A DNA stretch of 64,000 nucleotides from Pseudomonas putida (GTDB lineage Bacteria > Pseudomonadota > Gammaproteobacteria > Pseudomonadales > Pseudomonadaceae). Under the pieces are notes generated by a model. The model searched no databases. It was not told the DNA's origin and saw only the letters and a program-made list of their open reading frames with translations. Numbering within the stretch: the first letter of the stretch is position 1; each line of letters starts with the position of its first letter. The translations under genes were made by a program, and so were the position numbers. Shown piece by piece: positions 1 to 8,128 of the stretch. The stretch lies in contig NZ_CP016634.1 of NCBI RefSeq assembly GCF_002741075.1, positions 3,130,001 through 3,194,000 of the forward strand. Reading direction: 5' to 3'.

Positions 1-579
1 CTGGAGTTCACTGGCCCCCTGGCCGTGGCAATCCTCGCATCGCGCCGGGTCGTGGACTTTCTTTGGATTGGCCTGGCGGTCGTTGGTCTAATGCTGTTGA
101 TCCCTATAGGCCAATCCGGTAGCGCGATCGACCCGACAGGCGCAGCTTATGCCTTGGGAGCCGGGGTCTGCTGGGCCCTCTACATTCTTTATGGGCAGCG
201 CGCAGGAGCTGAACACGGCATTCAGACCGCCGCCCTTGGCGTGCTGGTCGCCGCACTGTTCGTCGCCCCTATCGGCATCGCCCATGCAGGCAGCGCCCTG
301 CTAAGCCCTGCTCTGCTCCCCGTGGCGCTGGGCGTTGCGATCCTCTCGACGGCCCTCCCCTACAGCCTTGAAATGATTGCCCTGACCAAAATGCCCGCCC
401 GGACCTTCGGCACCTTGATGAGCATAGAGCCTGTCATTGCGGCGCTTTCAGGCCTGTTATTCTTGGGTGAGGTTCTAACACTCGCGCAGTGGCTGGCGAT
501 TCTGGCGATTATCACCGCATCGGTGGGCGCTACATTGTCGATGCGCCGTGAAGCGCCCGCCACCGTAGCAGCAGACTGA
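1..579 (+). CDS. EamA/RhtA-type inner-membrane exporter, 5' end missing
   Basis: This is the C-terminal 192 residues of a drug/metabolite (EamA) transporter; the frame is open to the left edge, so the real start lies outside. It is a run of hydrophobic helices with typical EamA features: a W-A-L-Y helix followed by a polar loop, the stretch ILSTALPYSLEMIAL, then a glutamate-containing EPVIAALSGLLFLGE segment. That segment is the usual signature of the last EamA repeat, in which the protein is displayed as having a new energy-coupled exporter half. The pattern is closest to threonine/homoserine exporters of the RhtA kind, about 295 residues in E. coli. The substrate cannot be fixed from sequence. 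It ends in a charged tail and is followed by a 190-bp gap. Confidence 0.8.
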   Translation: MEFTGPLAVAILASRRVVDFLWIGLAVVGLMLLIPIGQSGSAIDPTGAAYALGAGVCWALYILYGQRAGAEHGIQTAALGVLVAALFVAPIGIAHAGSALLSPALLPVALGVAILSTALPYSLEMIALTKMPARTFGTLMSIEPVIAALSGLLFLGEVLTLAQWLAILAIITASVGATLSMRREAPATVAAD

Positions 580-769
580 CATGAGAAATATTTTCATTTG
601 ACACGATATTTGCCATTGTCGCACCCTGCTTGGCTAGCTAAGCTGTCATAAGAATTTGATCTTTACGCTATTTACTGTACAAAACAGGGATGTTGGAGAA
701 ACTTCAGGAAGAAAAGCGAGAAAACGACAGGGCCAGGCATGCTGGTCGGCTCTGCTTTTAAGGACAGGA

Positions 770-1051
770 ATGAAACGTATTTTTCTCATCCTGGCCATTT
801 TGGCCATAGCTGGATGCGCCGCCACCGCCAAAACGGAGGTGAAACGTGGGAAGAAGGGCTTGCACATCAACTGCTCAGGCCTCTCCTCCTCATGGGACAA
901 GTGCTACAGCAAGGCAGCCACTTCCTGTGGCAAACGTGGCTACAAAGTCATCGCCCGCTCCGGCGAGACCGACGAAGAACCGGGCGACTACCTGTTCGGC
1001 ATCAACCCTGCCGGCTATACCAGCCGCAGCATGATCGTCCTATGCAAATGA
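770..1051 (+). CDS. Small putative lipoprotein
   Basis: A 93-residue protein with a short basic N terminus, a hydrophobic core and the lipobox IAGCAA, so Cys15 is the likely lipidation site. The mature part is small and basic with four further cysteines, which suggests one or two disulfides in the periplasm. I chose the ATG at 770 because it is preceded by AGGACAGGA and because longer versions would bury the signal peptide. It stands alone, reads toward the aminopeptidase gene and ends just before a strong hairpin. No function is recognised; small conserved lipoproteins of this kind are common in Pseudomonas. Confidence 0.75.
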   Translation: MKRIFLILAILAIAGCAATAKTEVKRGKKGLHINCSGLSSSWDKCYSKAATSCGKRGYKVIARSGETDEEPGDYLFGINPAGYTSRSMIVLCK

Positions 1052-1054
1052 CAT

Positions 1055-1086
1055 GAAGAAGGGCAGCCAATCGGCTGCCCTTCTTC
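1055..1086. terminator. Bidirectional hairpin between convergent genes
   Basis: A perfect 14-bp stem (GAAGAAGGGCAGCC at 1055-1068 paired with 1073-1086) with a 4-nt loop lies between the lipoprotein gene and the convergent aminopeptidase gene. Because each arm supplies A-rich or T-rich ends, it can serve both strands. Confidence 0.85.
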
Positions 1087-1103
1087 GTTGTTGCACCGTC
1101 CCA

Positions 1104-2912
1104 TCAGAGAGGCGCTGTACGCGCCTGGAGCCAGTCCAAGGCTTCATCCTTGAGCAACGGAGCCAAACGCTCACGCACCGTCGCATGGTAGCGATTGAGC
1201 CACTCGATATCGTCCGCCCCAAGCATCTCGGGGATCAGGCACCGGGTATCGATCGGGCACAATGTCAAGGTCTCGAAACTCAGGAAGTCGCCAAACTCGC
1301 TCTTGCCCGCTTCGCGGTTCACGACGAGGTTCTCGATTCGCACTCCCCAGGCTCCCGGCCGGTAGGTGCCTGGCTCGATGGAGCTGATCATCCCCGCCTG
1401 CATGGCCGTCTGCGGCAGGGTCGGTGCCTGATAGGCAATCACCTGCGGGCCCTCATGGACATTCATGAAGTAGCCCACGCCATGGCCGGTGCCGTGTCCA
1501 TAATCGACCTGATCAGCCCAGATCGGCGCACGGGCAATGGCATCGAGCAATGGCGAGAGGATCCCGCGGGGGAAGCGTGCCCGCGACAAGGCGATCATGC
1601 CCTTGAGCACTCGGGTGCAATCCCGCTTCTGCTCAAGACTAGGACTGCCGATCGGCACCATTCGGGTAATATCGGTGGTGCCTCCCACGTACTGACCACC
1701 AGAGTCGATCAGCAGCAAGCCATCCCCTTCGATCAGCGCATGCGACTCCTCGGTCGCCCGGTAATGCGGCATGGCGCCATTGGCGTTGAACGCGGCGATG
1801 GTCGAGAAGCTCAACGACACGAACCCCGGCCGACGCCCACGCGCCGCACTCAGCCGCTCGTCGACGGTCAGCTCGGTAATGGCTTGCTTGCCCAGGTTGG
1901 CTTCGAACCAGGCGAAGAATTCGCACAACGCCGCGCCATCCTGCTCCATCACCTGACGGATATGCACCAAGTCTTCGTCACGCTTGCGCGACTTGCTCAA
2001 GGTGGTCGGGTTGATCCCCTCGAGCAATCGCACCTCGGCATCAAGATGCTCCAGCAAGCCAGAGGTGACACGGGCCGGGTCCACCAGCAGGCGGGCCTGC
2101 GGCGGGATCGCGGCCAGGGCCTGAGCGATCTCGGCATAATCGCGCACCGTGATCCCATCGACTGCGAGCACATGCCGCAGGTGATCGTCGATTTTGTCCG
2201 GGCCGACGAACAGCGCCGCTTGCTCCTGACTGATCAATGCGAAAGAAACGAACACCGGATTGTAGGACACATCGCTGCCGCGCAGATTGAACAGCCAGGC
2301 GATGTCATCGAGCGTTGCGATGAAGTGCCAATCGGCGCCGCGCTCAGTCAAGGTCCGACGCAGTTCGGCGAGTTTTTCCGCACGGCTAACAGTGGCATTA
2401 GGCGGCAGGTGCTGATAGACCGGATTGCCTGGCAGCGCCGGTCGCCCGTCCCAGACCTGCCCCAGCAAGTCCAGATGGGTCAGCAAGCGCACCTCCCGAG
2501 CCTTCAGTCGCTCCTGCAGTTGCCGGGCGGACGCCAGCGCCATGACTGCACCGTCCACAGCCACCGCCCCCTGTTGCCGCACATGCTCGCCAAGCCATTC
2601 CAGCGCCCCCGGTTGGCCAGGCAGCAATTTCATCAGCTCGATGCCACTGCCTGCCAGCTCATGCTGAGCCTGCTCCCAGTAACGACTATCGACCCATAGC
2701 CCGGCAAAGTCCGCCGTGACGACCAGGGTTCCCACCGAGCCATGAAAGCCAGACAGCCACTGCCGGCCCTGCCAGTGGCCTGGCAGATACTCGGACAGAT
2801 GGGGGTCGGCCGAAGGCACCAGCAGGGCATCCACACCTTCACCGGCCATCACTTCGCGCATACGCGCCAACCGGGCCGGAACGCTTTGCTGAATCGGGGA
2901 CTGAATATTCAT
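1104..2912 (-). CDS. Xaa-Pro aminopeptidase, M24B family
   Basis: A 602-residue cytoplasmic metallopeptidase that removes the N-terminal residue from peptides with proline in second position. It has two creatinase-like N-terminal domains (about residues 10-310) and a C-terminal pita-bread domain. The M24 metal ligands are visible in order: LLIDSGGQY with a later TTDITR (two Asp), GHGTGHGVG (His), SSIEPG (Glu) and RIENL (Glu). The length of about 600 fits the long, eukaryote-type aminopeptidase P rather than the 440-residue PepP. I took the ATG at 2912; an upstream in-frame start at 2933 would add seven residues. It is monocistronic and converges on the lipoprotein gene. Confidence 0.88.
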   Translation of the reverse strand: MNIQSPIQQSVPARLARMREVMAGEGVDALLVPSADPHLSEYLPGHWQGRQWLSGFHGSVGTLVVTADFAGLWVDSRYWEQAQHELAGSGIELMKLLPGQPGALEWLGEHVRQQGAVAVDGAVMALASARQLQERLKAREVRLLTHLDLLGQVWDGRPALPGNPVYQHLPPNATVSRAEKLAELRRTLTERGADWHFIATLDDIAWLFNLRGSDVSYNPVFVSFALISQEQAALFVGPDKIDDHLRHVLAVDGITVRDYAEIAQALAAIPPQARLLVDPARVTSGLLEHLDAEVRLLEGINPTTLSKSRKRDEDLVHIRQVMEQDGAALCEFFAWFEANLGKQAITELTVDERLSAARGRRPGFVSLSFSTIAAFNANGAMPHYRATEESHALIEGDGLLLIDSGGQYVGGTTDITRMVPIGSPSLEQKRDCTRVLKGMIALSRARFPRGILSPLLDAIARAPIWADQVDYGHGTGHGVGYFMNVHEGPQVIAYQAPTLPQTAMQAGMISSIEPGTYRPGAWGVRIENLVVNREAGKSEFGDFLSFETLTLCPIDTRCLIPEMLGADDIEWLNRYHATVRERLAPLLKDEALDWLQARTAPL

Positions 2913-3088
2913 TCGCACTCCTGCGGGATACATCGTCGGCTATTCCAAGCCATCGATAATGGAGCAGCCAGCCATGGCCCGCAATCACTGCTCTGCTTCA
3001 GCATGCGACGGCCATTGATCATGTCAGCTGAACTTTGCCCGTCCAAGTGCCTTCAGACTCCATACCCCCCAGCGGACAGACATCGCCT

Positions 3089-4201
3089 ATGCCCCCGTCC
3101 AGCGATCCGAAAACCGCCGTTGTCCTGCTCGATACCCGGGAGCGTACCCCCGAGCACGAGCACGCGGTCCATCTCAAAGTCGCCGATTACCTGGCGCGCC
3201 TGCTGGGCATCGAGCGCGTGGAGCCCCTCCCGCCGTCACCCAGCACCGGCGCCTACTATTACCTGCCCACCGAAACCCTGGTTGATCCACAACGCTACCG
3301 CGCCATCGGTATCTTCGACGAGGACGATCTGTTCGGTGGTGTGGTGCCCTTCCCGTTCGTGGCGACCAAGGCGATCTCCCACCCTCTGCCGGCCAACGCC
3401 AACTTCCCGCCAGGATGGAGCGACGCCTTCGCCCAAGACGCGTGCGATGCGCTCCTGCGCGGCTACACCGTCTTCAGCAAGGCCGACGCACGACAGGCCG
3501 CGCGCTTGCTGCTACGCGAGGGTCCACTGCGGGTCAAGCCAGTACTGGCCTGCGCCGGACGAGGACAAGCTGTGATCGAAGACGTTCAGGACCTGGAGCC
3601 GATGCTTGTGCCGATGGACGATAAAACCTTGGCGCTCGTCGGCCTCGTGCTCGAGGAGCACCTGGAACAGGTGCAAACCTTCAGCGTCGGTCAAGTGCAC
3701 GTGGGGCAACTGCGCTGCAGCTATTACGGCACCCAGCGCCTGACTCACGATCACCAAGGCACCGAAATCTATGGCGGTTCCGACCTGATCGTGGTCCGAG
3801 GGGGCTATGAGGCACTGTTGCAACTGCCGCTGGAAGATCATCTACGCCTGGCGGTCATCCAGGCGATGACCTATGAACGCGCTGCACAGCAGCACTTTCC
3901 AGGATTCATCGCTTCGCGCCGCAACTACGATATCGCCCGAGGACTGGACGCTCGCCAGCACCTGCGTTGCGGCGTGCTGGAACAATCCTGGCGCCTGGGT
4001 GGAGCCAGCAGCGCCGAGGTCCTGGCGCTTCAGGCCTTCGCCGACGACCCGGCCCTGCAACAGGTGCGCGCTTCGAGCCATGAAGTCTTCGGCACCGCCA
4101 GGCTGCCCGCCGACGCCACACTTTTCTACCAGGGAAACGACAGTGAACTTGGACAACTCAGCAAGTATGCGCGGATACGCCACCATGACCATTCAAAGTG
4201 A
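3089..4201 (+). CDS. DUF3182 family protein, possible ATP-grasp enzyme
   Basis: A 370-residue protein that I recognise as DUF3182, a family of unknown function found mainly in Pseudomonas and relatives. Two stretches look like ATP-grasp elements: LRVKPVLACAGRGQ (the usual K-P before a glycine-rich loop) and GLVLEEHLEQVQTFSVGQV (the usual E-E followed by a phosphate-binding strand). The assignment to that fold is my inference. The stop overlaps the start of the downstream alpha/beta hydrolase by 17 nt, so the two are translated together and probably act on the same small molecule. The ATG at 3089 was chosen; an in-frame TTG at 3035 would add 18 residues. Confidence 0.75.
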   Translation: MPPSSDPKTAVVLLDTRERTPEHEHAVHLKVADYLARLLGIERVEPLPPSPSTGAYYYLPTETLVDPQRYRAIGIFDEDDLFGGVVPFPFVATKAISHPLPANANFPPGWSDAFAQDACDALLRGYTVFSKADARQAARLLLREGPLRVKPVLACAGRGQAVIEDVQDLEPMLVPMDDKTLALVGLVLEEHLEQVQTFSVGQVHVGQLRCSYYGTQRLTHDHQGTEIYGGSDLIVVRGGYEALLQLPLEDHLRLAVIQAMTYERAAQQHFPGFIASRRNYDIARGLDARQHLRCGVLEQSWRLGGASSAEVLALQAFADDPALQQVRASSHEVFGTARLPADATLFYQGNDSELGQLSKYARIRHHDHSK

Positions 4202-4955
4202 AACCGTGGAGCTGCAGGTCGAGGACGGTCACATCGCCGGCACGGTGGTCAGCCCCGGGTGCAAGATGCCGGCCATTCTCTTTGTCCATGGCTGGGGCGG
4301 CAGCCAACAGCGCGACTTGGCCCGAGCCCGGCAGATCACCGGCCTGGGCTGCGTGTGCATGACCTTCGATCTGCGCGGCCACGAGAAAACCGAAAGCCAG
4401 CGCCTGACCGTCACCCGCCAACAGAACCTCGACGACCTGCTGGCCGCCTATGACCACCTGGCCAGCCACCCGGCAGTGGACCCGAGCGCCATCGCCCTGA
4501 TCGGCAGCAGCTATGGTGGCTACCTGGCGACCCTGCTGACCACCCAGCGGCCAGTCAAATGGCTGGCCTTACGGGTTCCGGCATTGTATTGGGACGAAGA
4601 TTGGGGCACCCCCAAGCAAGCCTTGGACCGCCAGCGCCTGAACAACTATCGTCAGCGGATTCTGGGCTCGGCCGACAATCGCGCCCTGGCTGCCTGCGCC
4701 GAGTTCGGCGGGGATGTGCTGCTGGTGGAGTCGGAGCACGATGACTATGTGCCGCACAACACGCTGATGAGCTACCGTTCGGCGTTCGTTGCCGCCCACT
4801 CCCTGACCCATCGCATCGTCGACGGGGCCGACCATGCGCTGTCCAGCGAAGAAAGTCAGAAAGGCTACAGCTCGATCCTGGCGTCATGGATCGCAGAGAT
4901 GGTCATCGGCGCACGTCTGGATCGTTATCCGCACTACGCCCCATGGTACGCCTGA
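4185..4955 (+). CDS. Alpha/beta hydrolase (dienelactone-hydrolase/prolyl-oligopeptidase-like)
   Basis: A 256-residue cytoplasmic hydrolase. The nucleophile elbow G-S-S-Y-G-G places the catalytic serine at 109. The likely acid is Asp185 or Asp186 (ESEHDDYVP) and the base His216 (GADHALS). The oxyanion-hole strand is ILFVHGWGGS. There is no signal peptide. It begins inside the end of the DUF3182 gene, so the two form one operon, and its last 22 nt overlap the end of the convergent monooxygenase-like gene. The substrate is unknown; an ester, thioester or amide made or modified by the DUF3182 partner is an inference only. Confidence 0.82.
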   Translation: MTIQSETVELQVEDGHIAGTVVSPGCKMPAILFVHGWGGSQQRDLARARQITGLGCVCMTFDLRGHEKTESQRLTVTRQQNLDDLLAAYDHLASHPAVDPSAIALIGSSYGGYLATLLTTQRPVKWLALRVPALYWDEDWGTPKQALDRQRLNNYRQRILGSADNRALAACAEFGGDVLLVESEHDDYVPHNTLMSYRSAFVAAHSLTHRIVDGADHALSSEESQKGYSSILASWIAEMVIGARLDRYPHYAPWYA

Positions 4956-5314
4956 GGTTCACCGACCTGGCAATGCAGGCCACCGTCCTTGCCTCGTACC
5001 AGGCTGCGCAAGGTCTGGAAGGCAGCGAAGTTCACGCCCCGCGCCTGGTGCATGCACAACAGGTCGAGAAAAGGCTCCTCGACGAAGAAACTGGCGGCGG
5101 CCGCCCATTCCTGGCGTGATTGCCACTGCAGATACTGGAGCACCCGACTGCCGTCATCGCTGGCTTGAATACTGACGCCCAGCAACCCCTCGCAGCGCGC
5201 GGCCAGTTCCTCGCTGCGCAGCACCAAGGCATCGGCCAAAGCATGCTGGCAGGCTGCCGGCACTTCATATTCAATCATCTGAGTGAACCATAAAGAATGG
5301 GGCTGAGCCGCCAT
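4934..5314 (-). CDS. Antibiotic-biosynthesis-monooxygenase-like (ABM) domain protein
   Basis: A 126-residue protein with the ferredoxin-like ABM/heme-monooxygenase dimer fold as judged by pattern: a first strand (MIEYEVPAACQ), a central segment giving LLGVSIQASDDGSRVLQYLQW, and a helix ending EWAAAASFF. Such small proteins act as cofactor-free quinol or heme-type monooxygenases or as detoxification enzymes. A good ribosome site (AAGGAGA) precedes the ATG at 5314. It is divergent from soxR and its promoter carries a SoxR-type operator with a 19-bp spacer, so it is almost certainly induced by redox-cycling compounds. That suggests a role in quinone or phenazine detoxification (inference). Confidence 0.75.
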   Translation of the reverse strand: MAAQPHSLWFTQMIEYEVPAACQHALADALVLRSEELAARCEGLLGVSIQASDDGSRVLQYLQWQSRQEWAAAASFFVEEPFLDLLCMHQARGVNFAAFQTLRSLVRGKDGGLHCQVGEPQAYHGA

Positions 5315-5358
5315 GGACAGTCTCCTTGTTCCGGATGCTTGCTGCACGATAGCTAACA

Positions 5359-5389
5359 AGGGTAAAACCTCCAGTTAACTCAAGGTCAA
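5359..5389 (-). promoter_or_regulatory. SoxR-type operator/promoter for the ABM gene
   Basis: The 18-bp sequence CCTCCAGTTAACTCAAGG (5368-5385) is an imperfect palindrome centred on GTTAAC, matching the SoxR consensus CCTCAAGTTAACTTGAGG at most positions. Read on the minus strand it sits between a -35 TTGACC (5384-5389) and a -10 TACCCT (5359-5364) separated by 19 bp. That overlong spacer is the hallmark of MerR-family activated promoters. It points to the ABM gene starting at 5314. Confidence 0.82.
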
Positions 5390-5399
5390 GGGGTTTTTC

Positions 5400-5840
5400 A
5401 TGCCTGGCACCCATCAGATGATGCTGAGCGTCGGCCAGTTGGCGGCCCGCAGCGGCGTGGCGGTCACCGCACTGCACTTCTATGAAACCAAAGGGCTGAT
5501 CCATAGCACGCGTAACGCGGGCAACCAACGCCGCTACCCGCGCTCGATGCTTCGAAGGGTCGCCGTGATCAAGATGGCCCAACGACTGGGCATCGCCCTT
5601 GCCGACATTGCCAAGGCCCTCGACAGCCTGCCCGATGACCACGTCCCGACCGCGGAGGATTGGAGCCGACTCTCGGCTCGCTGGCGCGAAGACCTCAATC
5701 GCCGCATCGACGAACTGACTCTGCTGCGCGACCAGCTGGACGGCTGCATCGGTTGTGGTTGCCTGTCACTCAAGGAATGCCCGCTGCGCAATCATCAGGA
5801 CCGCCTGGCCGAGGAAGGTCCGGGGCCACATCCACAATGA
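5400..5840 (+). CDS. soxR: Redox-sensitive transcriptional activator SoxR
   Basis: A 146-residue MerR-family dimeric regulator. The N-terminal winged helix is [20 protein letters not shown] followed by the basic R-N-x-x-N-Q-R-R-Y-P element typical of SoxR. A dimerisation helix leads to the [2Fe-2S] cluster loop with cysteines 116, 119, 121 and 127 in the C-x2-C-x-C-x5-C spacing. Oxidation of the cluster by redox-cycling agents activates transcription. In pseudomonads SoxR controls a few transporter and monooxygenase genes rather than soxS, which fits the divergent ABM gene here. The gene converges with the GlxA-type regulator, 13 bp away. Confidence 0.93.
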   Translation: MPGTHQMMLSVGQLAARSGVAVTALHFYETKGLIHSTRNAGNQRRYPRSMLRRVAVIKMAQRLGIALADIAKALDSLPDDHVPTAEDWSRLSARWREDLNRRIDELTLLRDQLDGCIGCGCLSLKECPLRNHQDRLAEEGPGPHPQ

Positions 5841-5853
5841 TGGCCACGGTCTC

Positions 5854-6837
5854 TCATACCTGGGCGACGAAGCGCCGACGGTAGTCGCTGGGCGTCGATC
5901 CGGTGATGCGTTGAAAGACCTTGCGAAATGCTCCTGGATCCTGATAACCCACGCCCCAGGCGATCTGATCCACACTGCGCCGCGTGAACTCCAGAAGCCG
6001 GCACGCCCTCACCACCCGCACCTGCTGGCAATACTCGGTCGGCCGCATGCCCGTCGCCGCCCGGAAACGGCGCAGGAAGGTACGCGGCTCAAGCCCTGCG
6101 CACAACGCCATGGTCGCAAGGTCCGCCTCCTGCGCACCACTGCCCTGCAACCAGTGCTGGACCTTGAGCACCGCTTCGTCGCCATGGTCCAGGCGGGGGC
6201 TGAAACGTGCGCCGGGCGATGTCGTCGCAAGCGGCTCGACCGCCAGATAACGCGCGGTCTCGCGGGCCAAGGTCGCCCCGAGAAAGCGCTCCAGCAAGCG
6301 AAGCCCCAGGTCGGTCCAGGCCATCAGGCCTGCCGAGGTCATGATGTCGCCATCATCGAGCAATGGCTGGCTGGCCGCCACCTCGATCAGGGGAAAGCGC
6401 TCGGCCAGGGCCTGCGCGTAATTCCAGTGAGTACTGGCCTGACGACCATCGAGCAAACCACTGGCGGCGATGAAAAACACGCCGATGCACACCGAGGCGA
6501 GCACCGTGCCCTGCCCATGCCACCGGCACAGGGCGGCGCGATGATGCTCGAGCACCGCAGGTGCGGGCGCCGAGGCCAGGCTTGGCGGAATCACCAGCGC
6601 ACGAACGTCGTGCGAGGGGTGCGCCAAGCTGTCATGGATCACCCGCATCTGCCCATCACCCTCGACCTGCCAGTGGCTGACGCGCAACGTCGGCAGCTCG
6701 CCCCCACCGAGTTCCGCGGCAACCCGGTTGGCGACCGCGAACAGGTCGGTCAGGCCCATCACCGCGGCGTTTTGGGCCCCTGGGTAGACCAGTACGCCAA
6801 TCTCCAGGGTGCCGGGGCTGTCAGTTTTTGCCGTCAT
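5854..6837 (-). CDS. GlxA family transcriptional regulator (PfpI-like domain plus AraC HTH)
   Basis: A 327-residue regulator. Residues about 10-195 form a DJ-1/PfpI-like class-I-amidotransferase fold (IGVLVYPGAQNAAVMG at the start and SVCIGVFFIAASGLLDG, which keeps the cysteine of the nucleophile elbow). Residues about 225-325 are two AraC helix-turn-helix units ending in WGVGYQDPGAFRKVFQRITG and a DYRRRF tail. Relatives sense arginine, carnitine or betaine-type metabolites. It is divergent, with an 82-bp gap, from an isochorismatase-family hydrolase that is its likely target. Confidence 0.87.
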   Translation of the reverse strand: MTAKTDSPGTLEIGVLVYPGAQNAAVMGLTDLFAVANRVAAELGGGELPTLRVSHWQVEGDGQMRVIHDSLAHPSHDVRALVIPPSLASAPAPAVLEHHRAALCRWHGQGTVLASVCIGVFFIAASGLLDGRQASTHWNYAQALAERFPLIEVAASQPLLDDGDIMTSAGLMAWTDLGLRLLERFLGATLARETARYLAVEPLATTSPGARFSPRLDHGDEAVLKVQHWLQGSGAQEADLATMALCAGLEPRTFLRRFRAATGMRPTEYCQQVRVVRACRLLEFTRRSVDQIAWGVGYQDPGAFRKVFQRITGSTPSDYRRRFVAQV

Positions 6838-6919
6838 TGTGTCGATCGCGCCAATGCCAAAGGTAATCGCCCAAGCCTATAACTATCCTCATCCAACCAC
6901 TACTGCCATAGGAGGCAGC

Positions 6920-7477
6920 ATGAGCAAGCAGGCCCTGATCATCATCGACATCCAGAACGACTATTTCCCCGGCGGCAAATGGACCCTCGACGGTGCCGAG
7001 GCGGCCGCCGACAACGCCGCGCGCCTGCTCGACGCCGCGCGTGAACGGGGTGATCTGGTGGTGCATGTTCGCCATGAGTTCGACAGCGCAGACGCGCCGT
7101 TCTTCGCCCCGGCTTCCGAAGGTGCTCAGATCCATGCCAAGGTCGCACCGAAGCCCGGGGAACCGGTGGTGCTCAAGCATCAGGTCAATGCGTTTCGCGA
7201 CACCAACCTCAAGTCCCTGCTGGATCAGCATGAGGTCAAGGCCCTGACCATCGTCGGCAGCATGAGCCATATGTGCATCGATGCCGCGACCCGCGCCGCC
7301 GCCGATCAGGGCTACCAAGTCGCGGTGGCCCATGACGCCTGCGCCACCCTGCCCCTGGACTTTGCCGGCAAGCAGGTCCCTGCCGCCCACGTCCAGGCCG
7401 CATCCATGGCTGCCTTGGCGTTCGCCTATGCCCGGGTTGAATCCACCGAGCAACTGCTTGGCGAATACGAAGCCTGA
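6920..7477 (+). CDS. Isochorismatase-family cysteine hydrolase
   Basis: A 185-residue cytoplasmic enzyme with the family triad Asp10 (IIIDIQNDY), Lys86 (VVLKHQ) and Cys119 (SHMCIDAATRAA). The cis-peptide before the cysteine is indicated by GSMSHMC. Members cleave amides or ethers such as nicotinamide, carbamoylsarcosine or isochorismate; the sequence does not say which. The ATG at 6920 follows a strong GGAGG. It is divergent from the GlxA-type regulator, an arrangement I have seen often in Pseudomonas, so regulation by that protein is likely. Confidence 0.85.
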   Translation: MSKQALIIIDIQNDYFPGGKWTLDGAEAAADNAARLLDAARERGDLVVHVRHEFDSADAPFFAPASEGAQIHAKVAPKPGEPVVLKHQVNAFRDTNLKSLLDQHEVKALTIVGSMSHMCIDAATRAAADQGYQVAVAHDACATLPLDFAGKQVPAAHVQAASMAALAFAYARVESTEQLLGEYEA

Positions 7478-7481
7478 AGGG

Positions 7482-8057
7482 TCAGATCACCACGTTGCGC
7501 ACGAACCGCGTGGGCTCGCTGCCGTCGTTGCGATAGGCGTACCGGCAATTACTGGGAAACACGTGGAACTCGCCGACCTGCAAACGCAGCTCGCGCGCTT
7601 CGATCAGTAGCGTCAGGCAGCCTGCGACCACGTAGATCTGCTCGCTCCACCCCTCGGCGTCAGCGTCGCTGACATAGCACTCGCCTGGCGCCAGGGTCCA
7701 CTCCCACAGTTCGACTTCACGCAAGGCGGGGCTGCTACCCAGCAAAACCGCCTTGCTCAGGGGATGCTCGCCTGCCCAGGCAAGCTCGTTGATTCGACTT
7801 GGATCGCGCTGTCCAGGCGCCTGGATCAGTGTACTGAAGACCACGCCCAGCGCTTCGGCGATCAGGTCGAGCGTCGTGAGGCTGACGTTCTTCTCGCCGG
7901 CCTCGATGGCGACCAGCATGCGCCGGCTGACCCCGGAACGTTCGGCCAGGGCCGTCTGGCTCATCCCTGCGGCATGACGCAGTTGGCGGATATTCTGGCT
8001 GACATGTTGCAGCACCGAGGCACGGTGCGAGGAATCTTTGTGCACTATATTGCTCAC
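7482..8057 (-). CDS. XRE-family regulator with C-terminal cupin domain
   Basis: About 191 residues. The N-terminal helix-turn-helix reads NIRQLRHAAGMSQTALAERSGVSRRML, followed by EAGEKNVSLTTLDLIAEALG; the C-terminal half is a cupin sensor (GECYVSDADAEGWSEQIYVVAG). No ATG lies at the expected place. I chose a GTG at 8057; a GTG at 8045 is an alternative, and neither has a strong ribosome site. The gene is divergent from an EamA transporter, and a 12-bp perfect palindrome lies between them, so repression or activation of that transporter is the simplest role. The ligand is unknown, possibly an amino acid derivative. Confidence 0.8.
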   Translation of the reverse strand: MSNIVHKDSSHRASVLQHVSQNIRQLRHAAGMSQTALAERSGVSRRMLVAIEAGEKNVSLTTLDLIAEALGVVFSTLIQAPGQRDPSRINELAWAGEHPLSKAVLLGSSPALREVELWEWTLAPGECYVSDADAEGWSEQIYVVAGCLTLLIEARELRLQVGEFHVFPSNCRYAYRNDGSEPTRFVRNVVI

Positions 8058-8070
8058 AGGTAAAGGTTGC

Positions 8071-8082
8071 GCAGTATACTGC
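8071..8082. promoter_or_regulatory. Palindromic operator candidate between XRE-cupin gene and EamA gene
   Basis: GCAGTATACTGC is a perfect 12-bp palindrome containing the -10-like TATACT of a promoter reading toward the EamA gene at 8129. A site that overlaps a -10 is well placed for repression by the neighbouring HTH protein. No footprint or consensus is known to me. Confidence 0.45.
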
Positions 8083-8128
8083 CCACTTTGCGGCGATTGT
8101 GCGCCGCCCTCTATGAGCGCGCAAGACC

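Noticed and set aside
1053..2699. A 548-codon open frame antisense to the aminopeptidase gene
   Set aside because: The minus-strand frame carries all M24 ligands; this one has no motif and begins inside a terminator.
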